A DNA stretch of 64,000 nucleotides from Haliclystus octoradiatus (GCA_916610825.1 OU744449.1:25615232-25679231); one strand, 5' to 3'; shown: positions 10,801 to 23,339, counted from the stretch's first letter. Notes: generated by a model from the letters alone, not told the origin. A program made the numbers and translations.

Positions 10801-13800
10801 ACTACAGACAGGTGACCTTTTTATATACAGGGTTGATTCAATGGAAAATACTATTTTAGACATTGCAAGAGTGATCACTATAGATAGATGTCCTCTGTAT
10901 AGAGGTGGCTATTATAACAGGTTTGACTGTAAGACTTTTATTTTACCTGTTGTCATAGCAAGTGATCCAAAGTAGTTAACATCCATAATTCTTCTATGCG
11001 TTTGTAAGTCAGTATCAATAATTGAGCCTCTATAACTAACACCAGCATTATTAATTAATACATCAATAGTTTTGAATTGAGAAATGATTTCTTTTACTGC
11101 TTCAGCAATACTTTCTTGATTCGCTAAATCAAGTTGGATAACAACAGGCTCTTCTACTTTTCCTGCAGTCTGAAAAAAACAACAATTTTATGTAATACAA
11201 AATTTGAATTTTAATTGTTTACCGTATGTTGACCAGCGATGATATTCTAATTCAGAAGTAGATTTTGAAGTAGATTTATGAAATTTGTTCTGATAATTAG
11301 GTATACAGCATGTAGCAATGAAGATATGTTCACAGTGAACAACATGAAAACTTAAATTAAAACACAGATTTCATCAGAAATGTCAGACACTTAAAATTAC
11401 AATATATAACTTCCTCAGCACTGAGGGTGACACGTAATAAAAAAGAAAACAAACCATTTCTGTTGTATTACAGTATTAAAGTGGGAATAAACCCCCAGAC
11501 TATCTTTACACATGTAGTAGAACCCGACGTGAAAAAAACAATGGCGTAATTTTTTTTTCGATCTGGAAATTATTTCTTGGTGAAAAATGCCTTCAAAGTG
11601 GTGTTTTGACCCAAATGTCGCTGAGGAAAAAAAAGGGATTGGATCTAGCTTTATGACGACAAAGTCACAAGTCGTGTGGTTTTTCTAATAGACTTTAGAT
11701 CGGATTAATCACGCGATGTTATGTTTGAGATGGCGTAGCTCTGTAACGGCAATCTATTATTCTCTCCCACAAAACTGAGGTAAGGAAGAACATATAAACT
11801 CAAGAGTAGCAAAATTCCAGATGATTTAATGATTTCAAAGTTCACGAATTTGAAGAAAATAAAAATCAGAAAATATTTCATTCGTAGCGCGCGTTATACA
11901 GATTATATTTTGACATATCATTCTCACACATATTTAACACATATCAAAAGATTCTCTGGTGACCACAAAAGCTAGCTAAGTAGAATTTATTGTTTGTAAG
12001 CATATGTCTGGACTGAAAATTGAGTATTCTTTTGAGCGTAAATATCAAAATGTACGGTGGGAAACGCTATTAAAGGTTGGTTTATAGTCCTCTTTTCACA
12101 GAAACGAAATCTGTCCATCTGATTTATCGTATCTGTAGAAAGGTATTTTGTGAAAAGTAGCTTATGCACTGTATTACTGCATCCTATAAACTACAGATTG
12201 TGACATGATGCTAACATATGTTCTACTTTCTAGCCAAAGGAATGAATACTAGCTAGTATGGTAAAAAAAATTGGTGGCGTATGTGTAATCAGGAACGAGA
12301 CTTCACATTGCAAAACCCTAATTTTGTTAATCAGATAACGTTGATAGAGAGGGTAACAATTTATGCAATGAAGATATACCGCAAAACCGAAAAATGATAG
12401 AATATGCATTACTGTAGTTCTAGTATATGGCTGTAAACTTGAATAAGAACGTCCAAGCCCTCATATCATTTTTGTACTATTGTCCGATATTTCATAGAAT
12501 TTTACAGTGTAATGTACTGAAGAATTTTCGATGGTTTTATATTGAATGCTTGGTAAATAAATGATGAACATTTTGTTAGACTATTGGGTGTAATATATCT
12601 ATCTACAGTCGTATAAACTATACGGTTACATGGTTTAAGTTTTACTAGACAAACATCGATTTCAAACTTAAATTTTGAAATGATAATTGAAAAATGTCTA
12701 TTTAATAATTTGGTAATACTTAAACAAATCCGAAAAAGTACAATTAATACTTTGCAGTACCATCTATCTCGAGGAAAAGTCGTCTGTGCATGACTGTGCA
12801 AATCGAGTCAGTTTACATTCACATCTAGATCATGAAAAGGATATCTTCTAGAAATATTTACTCGAGAACAACTTGCAGATAGAGTTAAAAATAGCTATAT
12901 AACTTATATAGCGTAGGATAAAGCTATTTCGAAGGGTACGTGTCTACTAATTAAGATTTGAGAAGTACTGCGGTCATCCAGAATACGTAACTAATATGTG
13001 TCGCTAGACTAGTCACAAAGGAACACTAGCACCGCCTGACATTTGTGTTAATCCGCAATCTATATCAAATTCATCGCGCTTAATGACGCTACAAGAAATT
13101 ATTTCGACCGAGCGTTTCAATAGATTTTATTCTGCTCCTGAAATCACAAATTGCATCTTTTTTACGTAATTCGCCAGTTTATATGTTTGTTCATGGCTCA
13201 GGCTTGTCAGAAATTTTTTTTCCGTGACTTCTTGGAGCTAGGTCACCTCAAAGATTACGTCGCGTGATCAGCCCACTCTTGAGTCTGTTAGACAAACCGC
13301 ACGACTTGTGACTTTGTCGTCATAAAGCTAGATCCAATCCCTTTTTTTTCTCAGCGACATTTGGGTCAAAACACCACTTTGAAGGCGCTTTTCACCAAGA
13401 AATAATTTCCAGATCGAAAAAAAAATTACGCCATTGTTTTTTTCACGTCGGGTTCTACTACATATGTAAAGATAGTCTGGGGGTTTATTCCCACTTTAAA
13501 AAGTAGGCCTATGCTCTAATTATCAATGATAATTCACAAAGTTATAAAATGATCCTACAGTAGGCCTAGGCATATACAAAGCATATTTTGCTCCAAAAAT
13601 ATTTCGCCTACAACATGAACATACCATATATTTGTAATAAATGTTGTGATATACGCCTTCAGTTCTGAGTATTTAGCCACAGTATAACTATATGAGGACT
13701 GTATTATTTGGCGGAACTACACTCATTACACTCATCACGTATTATTCGGAACTACACTCATTGAGTGTTGCTTGGTTGGTGACTAGTATGAACAAATTAA

Positions 13801-15481
13801 CCCCTAGAGAACGATCAGATTAGAACTCAAAATTGTTGTTTGATCTCAAAACAAAGTGCCAGTAAAATATTTCTTTCATTAATAAAGCTCAGATCATTTA
13901 CATGTAGTTAAGCTTTGTATCAAATAACTTCCAGATAATGACTTACTTTGTCAGCTAATATTTCATTTTTTACTTCCTGCAGAGTTGTTACATTCCTTGC
14001 ACATAGGATGACTTTTGCACCTTCTTTTGCAAATAATTTAGCGCAAGCTAAAAACAAAAGAATAGGTCTAGTAATGTAGGCTATCCAGATATGGTCAGGC
14101 CAGACACATGGAATATTCGTTAATACAGCTTTAAAGTAATGTACGTTTAAAACTAGATTGCAATCGAGCTTTATGCCTGCATTTTTACAAACTAGATACG
14201 TTGTTTGATACAATCAATTACATTAATATACAACGCCATACCCCTGTGTTATACCCCGATTTAGGCTGATTTTGTTTATAGTAGCTAAATTGTTGAGAAA
14301 GCATATTTTAGCTATTGAGAACAGAACACCAAGCCAAAATTCTTTTAACAAAATCGAATCGAAACAGTCTGATTCCCAGAACTTCAGATCTGATGATATC
14401 TGATCAACTGTGGTTCAAATTCCCCAAAGTTCAATTCATCCTTCTTGATTTTATCAAACGAATACTATCTTCTGATGGCAGATGGAATGATCAAGAGGCA
14501 ATTACATTGTGAGTAGCTGTGGGGCATTGCTGCGTGTTGACTAATCAAGGCCTCGTAGGCTCGTAGATCTGCCAATGAGAACTGAACATTGAATATATCT
14601 GCAGTGCTGCGGCTGAGATCATTTAAGAGCATCTACAATCATTGATCTTAACAAAAAGAGCCATTCGTTTAGAAATGGAAGACTGGCACGGGCACCTTTG
14701 GTAGGGTCACTATCCAGATTGGAAAGACTCAATTGTGCGCGGCCAAGGTGGTATTTCTGGTAAATTTTCGAGGCATTTCAAGGTGGTAGATTTTGGTGTA
14801 ATTTTGAGCGTGTGGATCTCATATTTCGGCAAATTTTTGATATAACATCAAAATAATCATGGAAATTATGTCATTTTCTTATAAAATACGGATAAAATTA
14901 TGAAATGCGCGACTGGAATTTCAGCCGCAAAAATGATTACGTGGCCAAGTTCTTGGCCGCAAACAGCAAACTTTCTAATCTGGGTCAATATAGAACTGCT
15001 GTCTCAATTACTATTTTACGCATGTGGCCGTTCTGAAAATTTATAAAAATTTAACTACTCATATCTTTGTTGATTACGGTCATCACTACATTTATGAGAT
15101 CCAGGCAAGGTGTGAAGCTGATGACTTGTGCCCTTCAAAATCTGGAGAGTTAAATCTATCTACATTATCTATTCATCATTATTTGCCCCCCAGCTCCCCG
15201 CTTAGCCCCAGTCAGGCTGCCACTTTGTGTAGCCTAGCTGACGTCTGACAAATACTCAACCCTAATCAGAAAATGAGGGAGGAGTAATGAGAATATCTCT
15301 AACCTTTTCCTAGACCAGAGCTTGCACCTGTGATCACAACAACTTTCTTTTTCAAATCCATTACCTTCTTTGAATTGTATAAAACTTTGGAAATACTCCA
15401 TAGCACAAGTGCTGGGAGAGCTAAAGATAACAATGGTACCATGATGTAGTTTTTGGGATAGAGAACAACGTTATCAAGCAT
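7882..15481 (-). CDS. DHRS7B: DHRS7B short-chain dehydrogenase/reductase
   Basis: Six exons: 15304-15481, 13947-14047, 10947-11169, 9736-9828, 9062-9214 and 7882-8090. All have GT..AG borders and matching phases, giving 318 aa (human protein about 325). A hydrophobic N-terminal anchor (residues 11-33) precedes a Rossmann fold with TGASSGLG (51-58) for NAD(P)H, NNAG (133-136), catalytic Ser185/186 and Y199-S-A-S-K203. The C terminus ([20 protein letters not shown]) matches DHRS7B. In vertebrates the protein is a membrane acyl/alkyl-dihydroxyacetone-phosphate reductase of ER and peroxisomes, used in ether-lipid synthesis; that role is inferred. The start is the only ATG before the anchor. The intron 1 donor is a weaker GTTAGAG. 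Introns carry two CAGTGAAACC-type MITEs, two SINEs and a 2 kb TTAA element. Confidence 0.96.
8225..8560 (+). mobile_element. tRNA-derived SINE, diverged copy
   Basis: A B-box-like GGCTCAAATCC follows a decayed tRNA head (GGTAGAGCAACCGAG). The body matches the intact copies at 27168 and 50980 through the conserved end GGTAGGGCGATACTGTC. It lies in the last intron of DHRS7B, antisense to the gene. Confidence 0.75.
8853..9029. mobile_element. MITE family A, pogo/Tigger-like, TA target
   Basis: Termini are CAGTGAAACCTGTATATAAC and the inverted GTTATAACACGTTTGACTG, flanked on both sides by TA. It is 177 bp with no coding capacity. The CAGT..AACC termini and TA duplication fit the pogo/Tigger branch of Tc1/mariner. 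This family recurs about a dozen times in the window. Confidence 0.85.
9487..9628. repeat. TTCATGAAC palindromic repeat element
   Basis: Inverted copies of a CAGTTCATGAAC-type core flank a conserved centre (TTTGGGGCCATTAAACGTTC), ending near a GAACGGTTTTTCG tract. The same architecture recurs at 18462, 28915 and 61990. It lies between exons 4 and 5 of DHRS7B. Confidence 0.6.
10751..10929. mobile_element. MITE family A copy
   Basis: CAGTAAAACCTGTATTTAAC opens it and TTATAACAGGTTTGACTG closes it, with TA on both flanks. It ends 18 bases before the donor-side border of DHRS7B exon 3. Confidence 0.85.
11480..13495. mobile_element. 2 kb element with ~230-bp inverted ends at TTAA site (copy 1)
   Basis: The first and last ~230 bases are near-perfect inverted repeats, starting AGTGGGAATAAACCCCCAG and containing GAACCCGACGTG and TGACGACAAAGTCACAAG. 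TTAA flanks both ends (11476-11479 and 13496-13499). A second copy lies at 25033-27043 in the same orientation and matches along its length. No long open frame is shared by the two copies, so this is non-autonomous. TTAA targets are the hallmark of piggyBac-type transposition, but the ends do not begin CCY, so the assignment is tentative. It occupies DHRS7B intron 2. Confidence 0.88.
14365..14725 (+). mobile_element. tRNA-derived SINE, old copy
   Basis: The B box GGTTCAAATTCC and the downstream body (TCAACTGTGG, GATGGCAGATGGAATG, GGTAGGGTCAC) match the SINE consensus seen at 27168, but the A-box region is decayed. It lies in DHRS7B intron 1, antisense to the gene. Confidence 0.65.
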
Positions 15482-15747
15482 AAAGCTGGTATAAAATGCA
15501 GCTCAGCGCAAACATCAAAGTTGACTATGATTTGACTCTGAAACGGAGTTCAAAATAGGAAGATATCCCATACCCCCTTTACAAATTTCAAGATTTCCCG
15601 TTTCAAGTTTGCCTCGGTTTCAACAAAAGTATAAGAGGCTGGTGAAATAGCGCGGTCAAGTTGCGAAAAATTCTGAATTTCAATTTTTTCCTCAGGTAAT
15701 TTGTTTGTATATTGTAATTTGTGTATCACGACTTATTAATTATTATC
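15482..15747. promoter_or_regulatory. Shared promoter region of DHRS7B and ATPAF2
   Basis: Only 266 bases separate the two divergent start codons, so both 5' UTRs and both core promoters must lie here, or transcription must begin inside the neighbour. No repeat interrupts this stretch, unlike most spacers in the window. A TATAAAA-like word lies at 15491-15497, just upstream of the DHRS7B ATG, but it is too close to be a convincing TATA box. Confidence 0.65.
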
Positions 15748-18700
15748 ATGGATTTGCTATCATCGTTAAAGAGACTTGGTAGTTGTAACTCCATAATTTC
15801 TACTTGTCGAGTAATCTCTCGAAGAAAAATGTCGCTGCTAGAAAAGAGTGAGGAAGAAAATATGCCTTAGTTACTTATCTAGATATAGATAGTTAGCGGC
15901 TAGCCTATTATATCTTTTTATGGCTATCCAATCCTATCGATTTCGAATTATAACGTAGTATGATATAATATAATATAAATATCATGATAACATGCCTTCC
16001 CCCGGTCTGCAAAGCATGGCAGCTGCGCCCCCGAGATGGAAGTTTTTCTCGTGACTGCCGCCCCTGAAACTGCAGTTTTCATCGAAAATCAGCAGTTAAA
16101 AATGATTTTTTTTTCATTTTCTTTGCAATTTTTGCTGAAATGATGGATTTTGCCGCCCCTGAAGTCAAATTTGATCAAATTTGATCAGGGGCCGCCCCTG
16201 CCCCTAACTTTTTTTGGCGCTGCCGCCCCCGAGATCTTGTCGAGATTGCCATTATTTGCAGACTGGCCAGTTACTGTTTAACAGCATACGTTGATTCCAA
16301 TCCAATATTATATAGATTAATAGATTTATAGAGGTATAGATAGATAGAGATCTGAGTTTATATGATAAATCTTCATCAATTCATCATCATCATCATTTAT
16401 TCAAAAATAACCTAATAATTAAGAAATATATGATTGATCAAGGGCAAGGTGAATATCGGATGATAATGACACGGTCTGCAAAGCATGGCAGCTGCGCCGC
16501 CGAGATGGACGTTTTTCTCGTGATTGCCGCCCCTGAAACTGCAGTTTTCATCGCAAATCGGCAGTTGAAAATGATTTTTTTTAAATTTTTTTTGCAATTG
16601 TTGCTGAAATGATGGATTTTGCCGCCCCTGAAGTCAAATTTGATCAGTTGTCGCCCCCGCCCCTAACGTTTTTCGGAGCTGCTGCCCCCGAGATCTCGTC
16701 GAGATTGCCATTCTTTGCAGACTGGATAAAGACCGACGTCCTCTGAGGTTATTATGCCGATATTTTTTGAGCATTGTGAGATCAATAACTGTTTTAGTCA
16801 ACGACTACTTAGTCAATTGATTTCGTAATATATAATCATACCATGAATTTGATTTATTGTAATGCATCAAAAACGCAATTATCCGTTTCGTTTTTACGCC
16901 ATAATGGGTAGAAAACACAGAGGTGTCAAGACAGTTCAGAATTGACTGCTGTTGTACCAATCGAATTGCTCCAATTTCATATTGACCTGTTGGTCGTTGA
17001 CTATAAGTATACATAGCCTGAGAAAATTATTAATTTCCACTTTCCAACAAATAGGCACACCCGAGATCTAACACAATTTGGCTTATATTGACCCTCATAA
17101 TCAGCTATGTCACATGTCGAATATGTCCTATGTCCTATGTCCTATATCCCATGTTTGTGTTTGTAGCATTACTGTGCATATGTTCGCTACAACTTTGACT
17201 TGTCCATTGAAACTTACTATTGTGTTAAACCCAAAAGACAGGTTGAACCTTTACTATGAGTTACTGTGAAGCCATGATACGTTATAAGTATTTAATAACT
17301 TCATTATATGAGTGTAATTTTTATAATTGGTCTTACAGCAAAGTTAAGGTTTTACCAAGATGTAACTGTTCAAAAATGCAAAGATTCTGGTAAGTCACAA
17401 CATGAGTGCAAACCACAAATCATTGTCATTTGAGTGTATCCTATATATTCTTAATATTTAGGGCTTAATGTAGTGATTGGGGTGGGGCGTTTGACCCTCT
17501 GGTTTGACCTCGGCCAGAAGGGTCTTAGGTTCAATTCCTGGCAGGAGCACTAAGCTTATAAGTTGGCGTAAAGTAGTAGTATAAGTTGGCGTCAGGAAGG
17601 GCAGCTGGTCATTAAAACCATCCATGCTACAAAAAACATTGATCAAAAAACAACTAATCCATCACTCTGGTGAGAAATAACTACTAGCTGACCCGGTTTG
17701 TGGCTAAATGATAAATGCAAAACGAAACAACAACAAAACATGGAACACAGATTGAAGATACTGGAAAATCAATATAAGTTTAACCATATAGTTTTCTATG
17801 AGATATTGCTTCATTACGCACAAGAGAGGCAGGTGCCGGTAAGGAGAAAACGAAAAGACGTCAGAAAATCACAGGCTGCTGCGGCGAGTGATTTTCGCCT
17901 TTGAGTTTTCTCCTGTTCAATCAATCTCTCTCAAACACAAATTCTATCTCTTGCTAACACACTTTCAAAATCTTGGCAACAACATAATTCACTGCAGTGT
18001 TGAGCCAAATTTACTGCAGCGCTAATTACTTTTATATGTTGATATAACTTAAGCATAAAGGATTGAATAATTAAATAATCAATCGCTCTATTTGATATTG
18101 CGCTGTAGGCCTATGACATGTGTATATCAGTCATCCACCAAAATGACCTGACAAGTTTTACTTTGTCAGGACAGATCCTCATAATTTGAGTTAAATTGTA
18201 AATTTCTTATTTTTATTTCAAGGTAAATACATGGTTTGTCTTGACGGGCGGAAGCTGAAAACTCCATTTGGGAATATCTTTAGTCTTGAATCTAATTCAT
18301 TGGCATGTGCAGTCGCAGAAGAATGGCACTCTCAAGGGAAGAATATTGCCACACACTACATGCCTTTGGTAAATATTCACAACGCTAATATGTTTACTCA
18401 AGGATAATTTATGACTTGCCAGCTGTTGGTCATATTTGATTCATTTCCTCTCCCTTACAAAAAATTGATTGAGTTCATGAACGTCACACGCGCAATGCCT
18501 GAAATTTGGGGTTATTTAACGTTCACAAACTGTTCATGAACTGTTCATGAACTCCTGAACTGTTTTTCGCAAAGAAGGTACCCTTGCAAATCTTTCTATA
18601 CCTTGTTATAACATTTTTTGCTAGGGATTGACTCTGAGCTAGATACTGGTTGATTCTAGATCACGGGTGTCAAGTTTCAAGAACACATGCACTTAGTTTG

Positions 18701-21700
18701 AACATGTAGGCTGTAAGTTTATAAACATGAAACTTGCTAACTTCTTATTACAGTCTCGTTTGCTTAATATCCCCCTCTGATACATATGAAATGTGGGACA
18801 TTAAAAGGGGATTAAATTTTTAATCAAGTTTGTGTTCATCAATAATGTAAATAGTTTCGATTTCATGATTTCTCCAGGAAATGATCATGAACTGTTCACG
18901 AGTCTTTGACGAAGTGAACTAATCTTAAACGCATGAACTTTTTGTAAGGGTTAATTGGAGGGACTAACAAGGGTTTTACTTTTTTTAGACTAATCTATGC
19001 AACAGCTGTCTTGATAATCCATCTAATTCATCAGAAGGAGAAATACAGAAAAACGTTTTATCATTTCTAAATACAGACACATTATGGTAAGTTTGCAGTT
19101 ACAGTGAAACCTGGATATAACAGCCAGCTATGAGAGGTAGACAAATTGGCCACTATAGACAGGTGACCGTTAAAACAGGTTTGACTGTATATTGTGTTTG
19201 TTTTTCTGCCATGAAATCTGTTAAAATTGATATGCATCGCGACTGGTAGGATATCAATAACAACAATTTATAGTCATTGTTACTAGAAAAAAGGCCACTC
19301 CTCTAGAAATAGAAGAGTGCTACTCATCAAAGCTAATCATTCAAACGCTTTGAATATGTTCTGAATTACAAAATGATGTAAATCGATTATTTTCCGATTG
19401 GTAAAAATTGGTGACGATGATCAGCAAAACCGATTATTTTCAGAACAATCGTTTCACACCTAATATTTTCGTCAATGTTTTGAAAAACATTCACAAGAAA
19501 AATGATAAATATCATTTTCAAAAACAATAAGCAAAAAAATAAGAAAATTTTCATGAACCTGAATTCAATGTTCATGAACTGTACAAGTGTACATGGGCTG
19601 CAAGTCTATAGGTATACGTTTTAAAGTAGGCTATGCGGCTGCTACTGTCTTATACATAGTTTCCTACATTATTAGCTACTAATACACACTATGAATCAAA
19701 AACTCATTAAAAAGTTGTGATAAATTCACAACTATTTCACAACTTTTCTGATTCATAGTGACAGTAGGCTACAGCATAATTGTAAAACAGTAGGCTAATA
19801 GTTACAACTATCTGCATCATCTACTACCTAATGCTTCTATTCAATGTGAACTGTTTTTGAAATCCCTATATATTTGTATTTTTGCTTTTCAGTTTTAGAG
19901 TAAATGAGCCAGAGGATTTTGCAGCATTCCAAATAGAGCATTGGGATCCTTTGGTTTCTTGGTTTCAAAAGCGGTAAACAAATGTTTCATAATGATATTG
20001 ATGATGATGGCAACTAGGCAACTCCATTACTCTCCTGTGTGATCACCTCAAACCTTCAGCACACATGCTAACAAAACTCATGGAAAAAGTTGTTACTTTG
20101 AATCAAATTTATAAGAGTTTGAATTGCTCCTTAAAATCAAATTTGGAATAATTTGAATCGTTCCTTTAAATCGAATTTAGAAGAGTTTGACTGCAAAACT
20201 AATCACTTTGTCAATCTGTGATTCCACGTCTCGATTGCTTAACACGGCATTGTTTCCACACAATAACAACAAAAAAATACCTTCACGCCACTCAAGGTCA
20301 CAATCTGTTGCATCTGATTAGGAATTCACATTTTCAGAAATGTTTGTCAAACCTGTGTGCTGCAGCTCTCTGTTTCATGGAGCAGAACATGATGTAGAGG
20401 CTCTTGGCTAAATGGGAACACAATGTACTCAATTTTAAATGGTATGACTATTTAAAATTGTAAGTCAATGTATTAACCAGACAAATCATCCCACAATTTG
20501 AGATTTACCAATTGATTGCATAGAAATAACGAAAAACTGAAAAAGTGCCAATTCTAGGCTATCAATGGTTTAAATTGTAATTTTTTATTTTGTAGATATG
20601 GTGTTAAAGTCAATACAAGTACTGATTTTATGCTACAACCACAATCTGATGTTACTGTTGGATTGTTAACAGATCAACTTTCAAAACTAACGCAGTGGCA
20701 ATTGTTTGGTAAGAAAAATTATCATCTTTGGTAAATAGTCATAGTGTGAATGTGTGTACTTTGGGGATGTTTACATAGAATGGGTCAACTCACTGCAGTG
20801 ATATATTGCGCAACTTGGTACTAAACCAAATTGATGATTGTGAGAATTTTCACAAGGCAGTTATCTGAGGCAAGTGAGTTAAAGCAACCAGAAACAATGA
20901 GTCAACTTGATACAAACGCTCATTATTTTTAACCCAGCGTCGTGCAATATAACACCGTAGTGAATGGACACATTCTATATAAAAAGCCTCTTGGAGATGA
21001 TTTAAGAATGGCCTGCTATTGGTCTCATTTGCATCACTTCTCCTCGTCTTACTAAAAATTTGTTGGGTTCATGAACTGTTCATGAAATTTACAAACATCC
21101 ATGAACTGTTCATGAACAACTTATAAACATAATTAAACAGTACCAGTAATGATAATATACCCTACCATAATACTATGATCGAAGCATTGTTATTCAATAA
21201 CTTGAAAATCTGTATCATGATTTTTAATATTATAATCTTTCTCATTTAGTAGATTGAATAAAACATCAATTTCTGTTTTGTACTAGCATTGGAATCGGCT
21301 ACAATTGCATTAAAGTCATGTATGCTGTCAATGGCAACGTTAGAAGGTCATCTCGATGTCGAACAAGCTGTTTATCTTTCCCAACTTGAAATGGAATTCC
21401 AGGTAATATTTGATAGGTCTTTAGTCTATGCCTTAAAAGAAGATGTCTGTGTGATTTACTGACTGATGTTGACGTTGATAATAATGCTGCTATTGTCTAC
21501 GGGTAATCAAAACAAGGATACTACTATGAAACATGTTATAATGATCACCTATATACAGCGGCTACCTGTCTGTAATGGCCACCCTTACAATTCCTAAAAA
21601 AAGTTAGTTTGAATCAACCCTGTATATAAAGGCCACATGCGCATAGTGGTCTATTTATCTAATTAACACAGATGGCTGTTATGTATAGGTTTCACTGTAA

Positions 21701-22589
21701 TTGAAGTGTGCTATTGAGAAATTATTGAATTCATTTTATCGCCATTTTAGCATAGGCTTCAACAATTAGTAACAATACTAACCAGCCACACTGGCGAAGC
21801 ATGTTTTACTTAGCCATTTAATGGTAAAATAAAGTTAATGGAAAACATTTATATTAAATGGATTAAAGACACATGACACCGAACAAATTTAACACTCTTA
21901 GATAGTTGATGTTGAATGTGTCCCAGAAAATGAAGATGCTATGTTGAAAATGGCTTTCAATTTGGACTTTTTCTCGTAAACTAAACAGATTAATGCACAA
22001 TGTACCTATTTTGGATTATTTTACATTTTCAACAACTCAAAGTGAAAGTCAAAATAGCAACGAGGTTTACTATATGAAAATATTGTAGTAAATATTATAA
22101 CAATCTGATCATCTTTCGCAAAACATGTCTACGCGTTTGTGATGTCATCATCATTATTTATTGAGTTACCTACCAAGCCACCACCTTGATGATGCCTTTT
22201 TCAAAAGGCTCGTACATAGTTATATACAAATAATTAATAATAAAATAATTTGTCATACATACTATAATTTTAAATAAAGTTTGCAAGATTTTTTAAAAGC
22301 TGCATTGTCAGAGGTCTCCTTCATCGAGGTGGCATAGCATTCCATTTGTGAGCACCATTTGTCAAAGGCAAACGTGTCTACGTTTTGCTCGAACACTTTC
22401 TTTGCCTGAAAGGAATGAAATTTATTAGGAACAAATCGAAATTGAGATGAGATGTAGTCAATAGTTTGATTGTTTCATTTTCAGATTATGAAATGGGGAC
22501 GCGTCGAATGGTCTCATGATGTCGATACAACAAATCAAAAATCACAACTGGCAGCAGCAGCCTTAATATACTCAGAAATGAATTCATGA
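15748..22589 (+). CDS. ATPAF2: ATPAF2, mitochondrial F1-ATPase assembly factor 2 (Atp12)
   Basis: Eight exons: 15748-15847, 17339-17389, 18223-18368, 18989-19086, 19893-19973, 20596-20708, 21287-21402 and 22485-22589. All are GT..AG and phase-consistent, giving 269 aa (human about 289). The first exon encodes an Arg/Lys/Ser-rich N terminus without acidic residues after Asp2 until residue 32, a good mitochondrial presequence. Exon 1 was chosen by this property and by phase, so it is less certain than the rest. The Atp12 domain follows, with family motifs LDGRKLKTP, AEEWHSQ, EHWDPLVSWFQKRYGV and the C-terminal MKWGRVEWSHD. The protein is a matrix chaperone that binds the F1 alpha subunit before hexamer assembly. 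It is tail to tail with PICK1. Confidence 0.95.
16003..16266. mobile_element. MITE-like repeat, copy 1 of a close pair
   Basis: It starts GGTCTGCAAAGCATGGCAG and ends with the imperfect inverse TGCCATTATTTGCAGACTGG. A highly similar copy lies 470 bases downstream in the same orientation. The body contains repeated CCGCCCC(T)G words and a poly-T stretch. It sits in ATPAF2 intron 1. Confidence 0.75.
16473..16725. mobile_element. MITE-like repeat, copy 2 of a close pair
   Basis: Same structure as 16003-16266, from GGTCTGCAAAGCATGGCAG to TGCCATTCTTTGCAGACTGG. It differs by point changes and a short deletion in the GATCAAATTTGATC part. The pair could be independent insertions or a local duplication. 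A LINE-type (CAT)n stub lies between them at about 16378-16400. Confidence 0.75.
17471..17722 (+). mobile_element. Second tRNA-like SINE family, copy 1
   Basis: A B-box-like GGTTCAATTCC followed by TGGCAGGAGCACTA matches 36121-36325. The tails also match, including a CCGGTTTGTGGC(T/A)AAATGAT end. The A box is only weakly recognisable. It lies in ATPAF2 intron 2. Confidence 0.65.
18462..18590. repeat. TTCATGAAC palindromic repeat element
   Basis: It opens with TTACAAAAAATTGATTGAGTTCATGAAC-like sequence, has a central GGGGTTATTTAACGTTCAC, and closes with repeated CTGTTCATGAACT and a CTGAACTGTTTTTCGCAA tract. It is comparable to 9487 and 61990. It lies in ATPAF2 intron 3. Confidence 0.6.
18751..18830. 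mobile_element. MITE family B fragment
   Basis: CAGTCTCGTTTGCTTAATATCCCC, flanked by TA on the left, followed by GTGGGACATTAAAAGGGGAT. This is one end plus part of the interior of the family seen intact at 33458-33643. Confidence 0.6.
19102..19187. mobile_element. MITE family A, internally deleted copy
   Basis: Both termini (CAGTGAAACCTGG and AACAGGTTTGACTG) and TA flanks are present, but the middle ~90 bases are missing. It starts 15 bases after the exon 4 donor of ATPAF2. Confidence 0.8.
19203..19325 (+). mobile_element. SINE 3' fragment
   Basis: TCTGCCATGAAATCTGTTAA and GGCCACTCCTCTAGAAATAG match the 3' half of the tRNA-derived SINE at 27168. The tRNA head is absent. Confidence 0.55.
21524..21697. 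mobile_element. MITE family A, diverged copy
   Basis: It reads in the opposite orientation to most copies, from a decayed ATGAAACATGTTATAATG to GGCTGTTATGTATAGGTTTCACTG followed by TA. It lies in ATPAF2 intron 7. Confidence 0.65.
22144..22410 (-). mobile_element. LINE 3' end relic
   Basis: On the minus strand it ends in TGATGATGA repeats preceded by a sequence similar to the LINE tail at 30811-31395 (both share CTCAATAAATAATGAT-like ends and a GTGCTCACAAATGGAATGC-like upstream word). It is badly decayed. It lies in ATPAF2 intron 7. Confidence 0.55.
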
Positions 22590-23339
22590 CAATGTTAAAA
22601 AGGAAATGAAATTCAAGTTGGTACGTTAACTACTTTTCACAAACAAGTAATAACTAAAACTCAATGTGTCAATTGGAAAAACCCTGTTTTGGAGCCGTTG
22701 AGTCTTATATCCACATATACCTCACACCCACACGTAACATTGGAGGATTGGTTTAATCTAAACTCTAGCACCCACAAGCTAGACCCGCTCAAGAAAGATC
22801 TGGATTTTACATTGACAAACAAAATGATGTTGAAGAATGTATACCAAAATGAGTTAAATATCCAGTATATATTTCACCATCTTCAGAAATACATATTTTA
22901 TTATAAAACCACAAATCTACATATGTAGCTTACTGCTTATTCAAATAATACAGTATACTGTATTATTTTTCTTGTTGTGTTTCGCGTTGTAATTAATAAA
23001 TATAGAATTACAATGAATGTAAATAAGAATTATATTAGATGTTGCAATTAATTAGTATATATACATACATATATGTTAATAATTAATGGTTTTGATAATA
23101 TCTAGCGACTATTTCAAATTTTAATTTTATATAGAATTATGATGATATATGAGATTCTCTTTTAGTTATTGATAATATTTAAATTGATTATGAAAATATT
23201 ATATATTATAGTAAAATTTCTGCTTTCGTTACATATATATATAATTATATATATTTGATATATATAGAGGAAACCTCACACATCTTATAAGGTTTTCAGG
23301 AGGGTCCTCTTGTTCTCTTTAATTGATTATATTTATATT

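Noticed and set aside
12502-12801. 99-residue minus-strand frame inside the first 2 kb TTAA element
   Set aside because: The second copy of the element does not keep the frame, so it is not a transposase or other conserved product.
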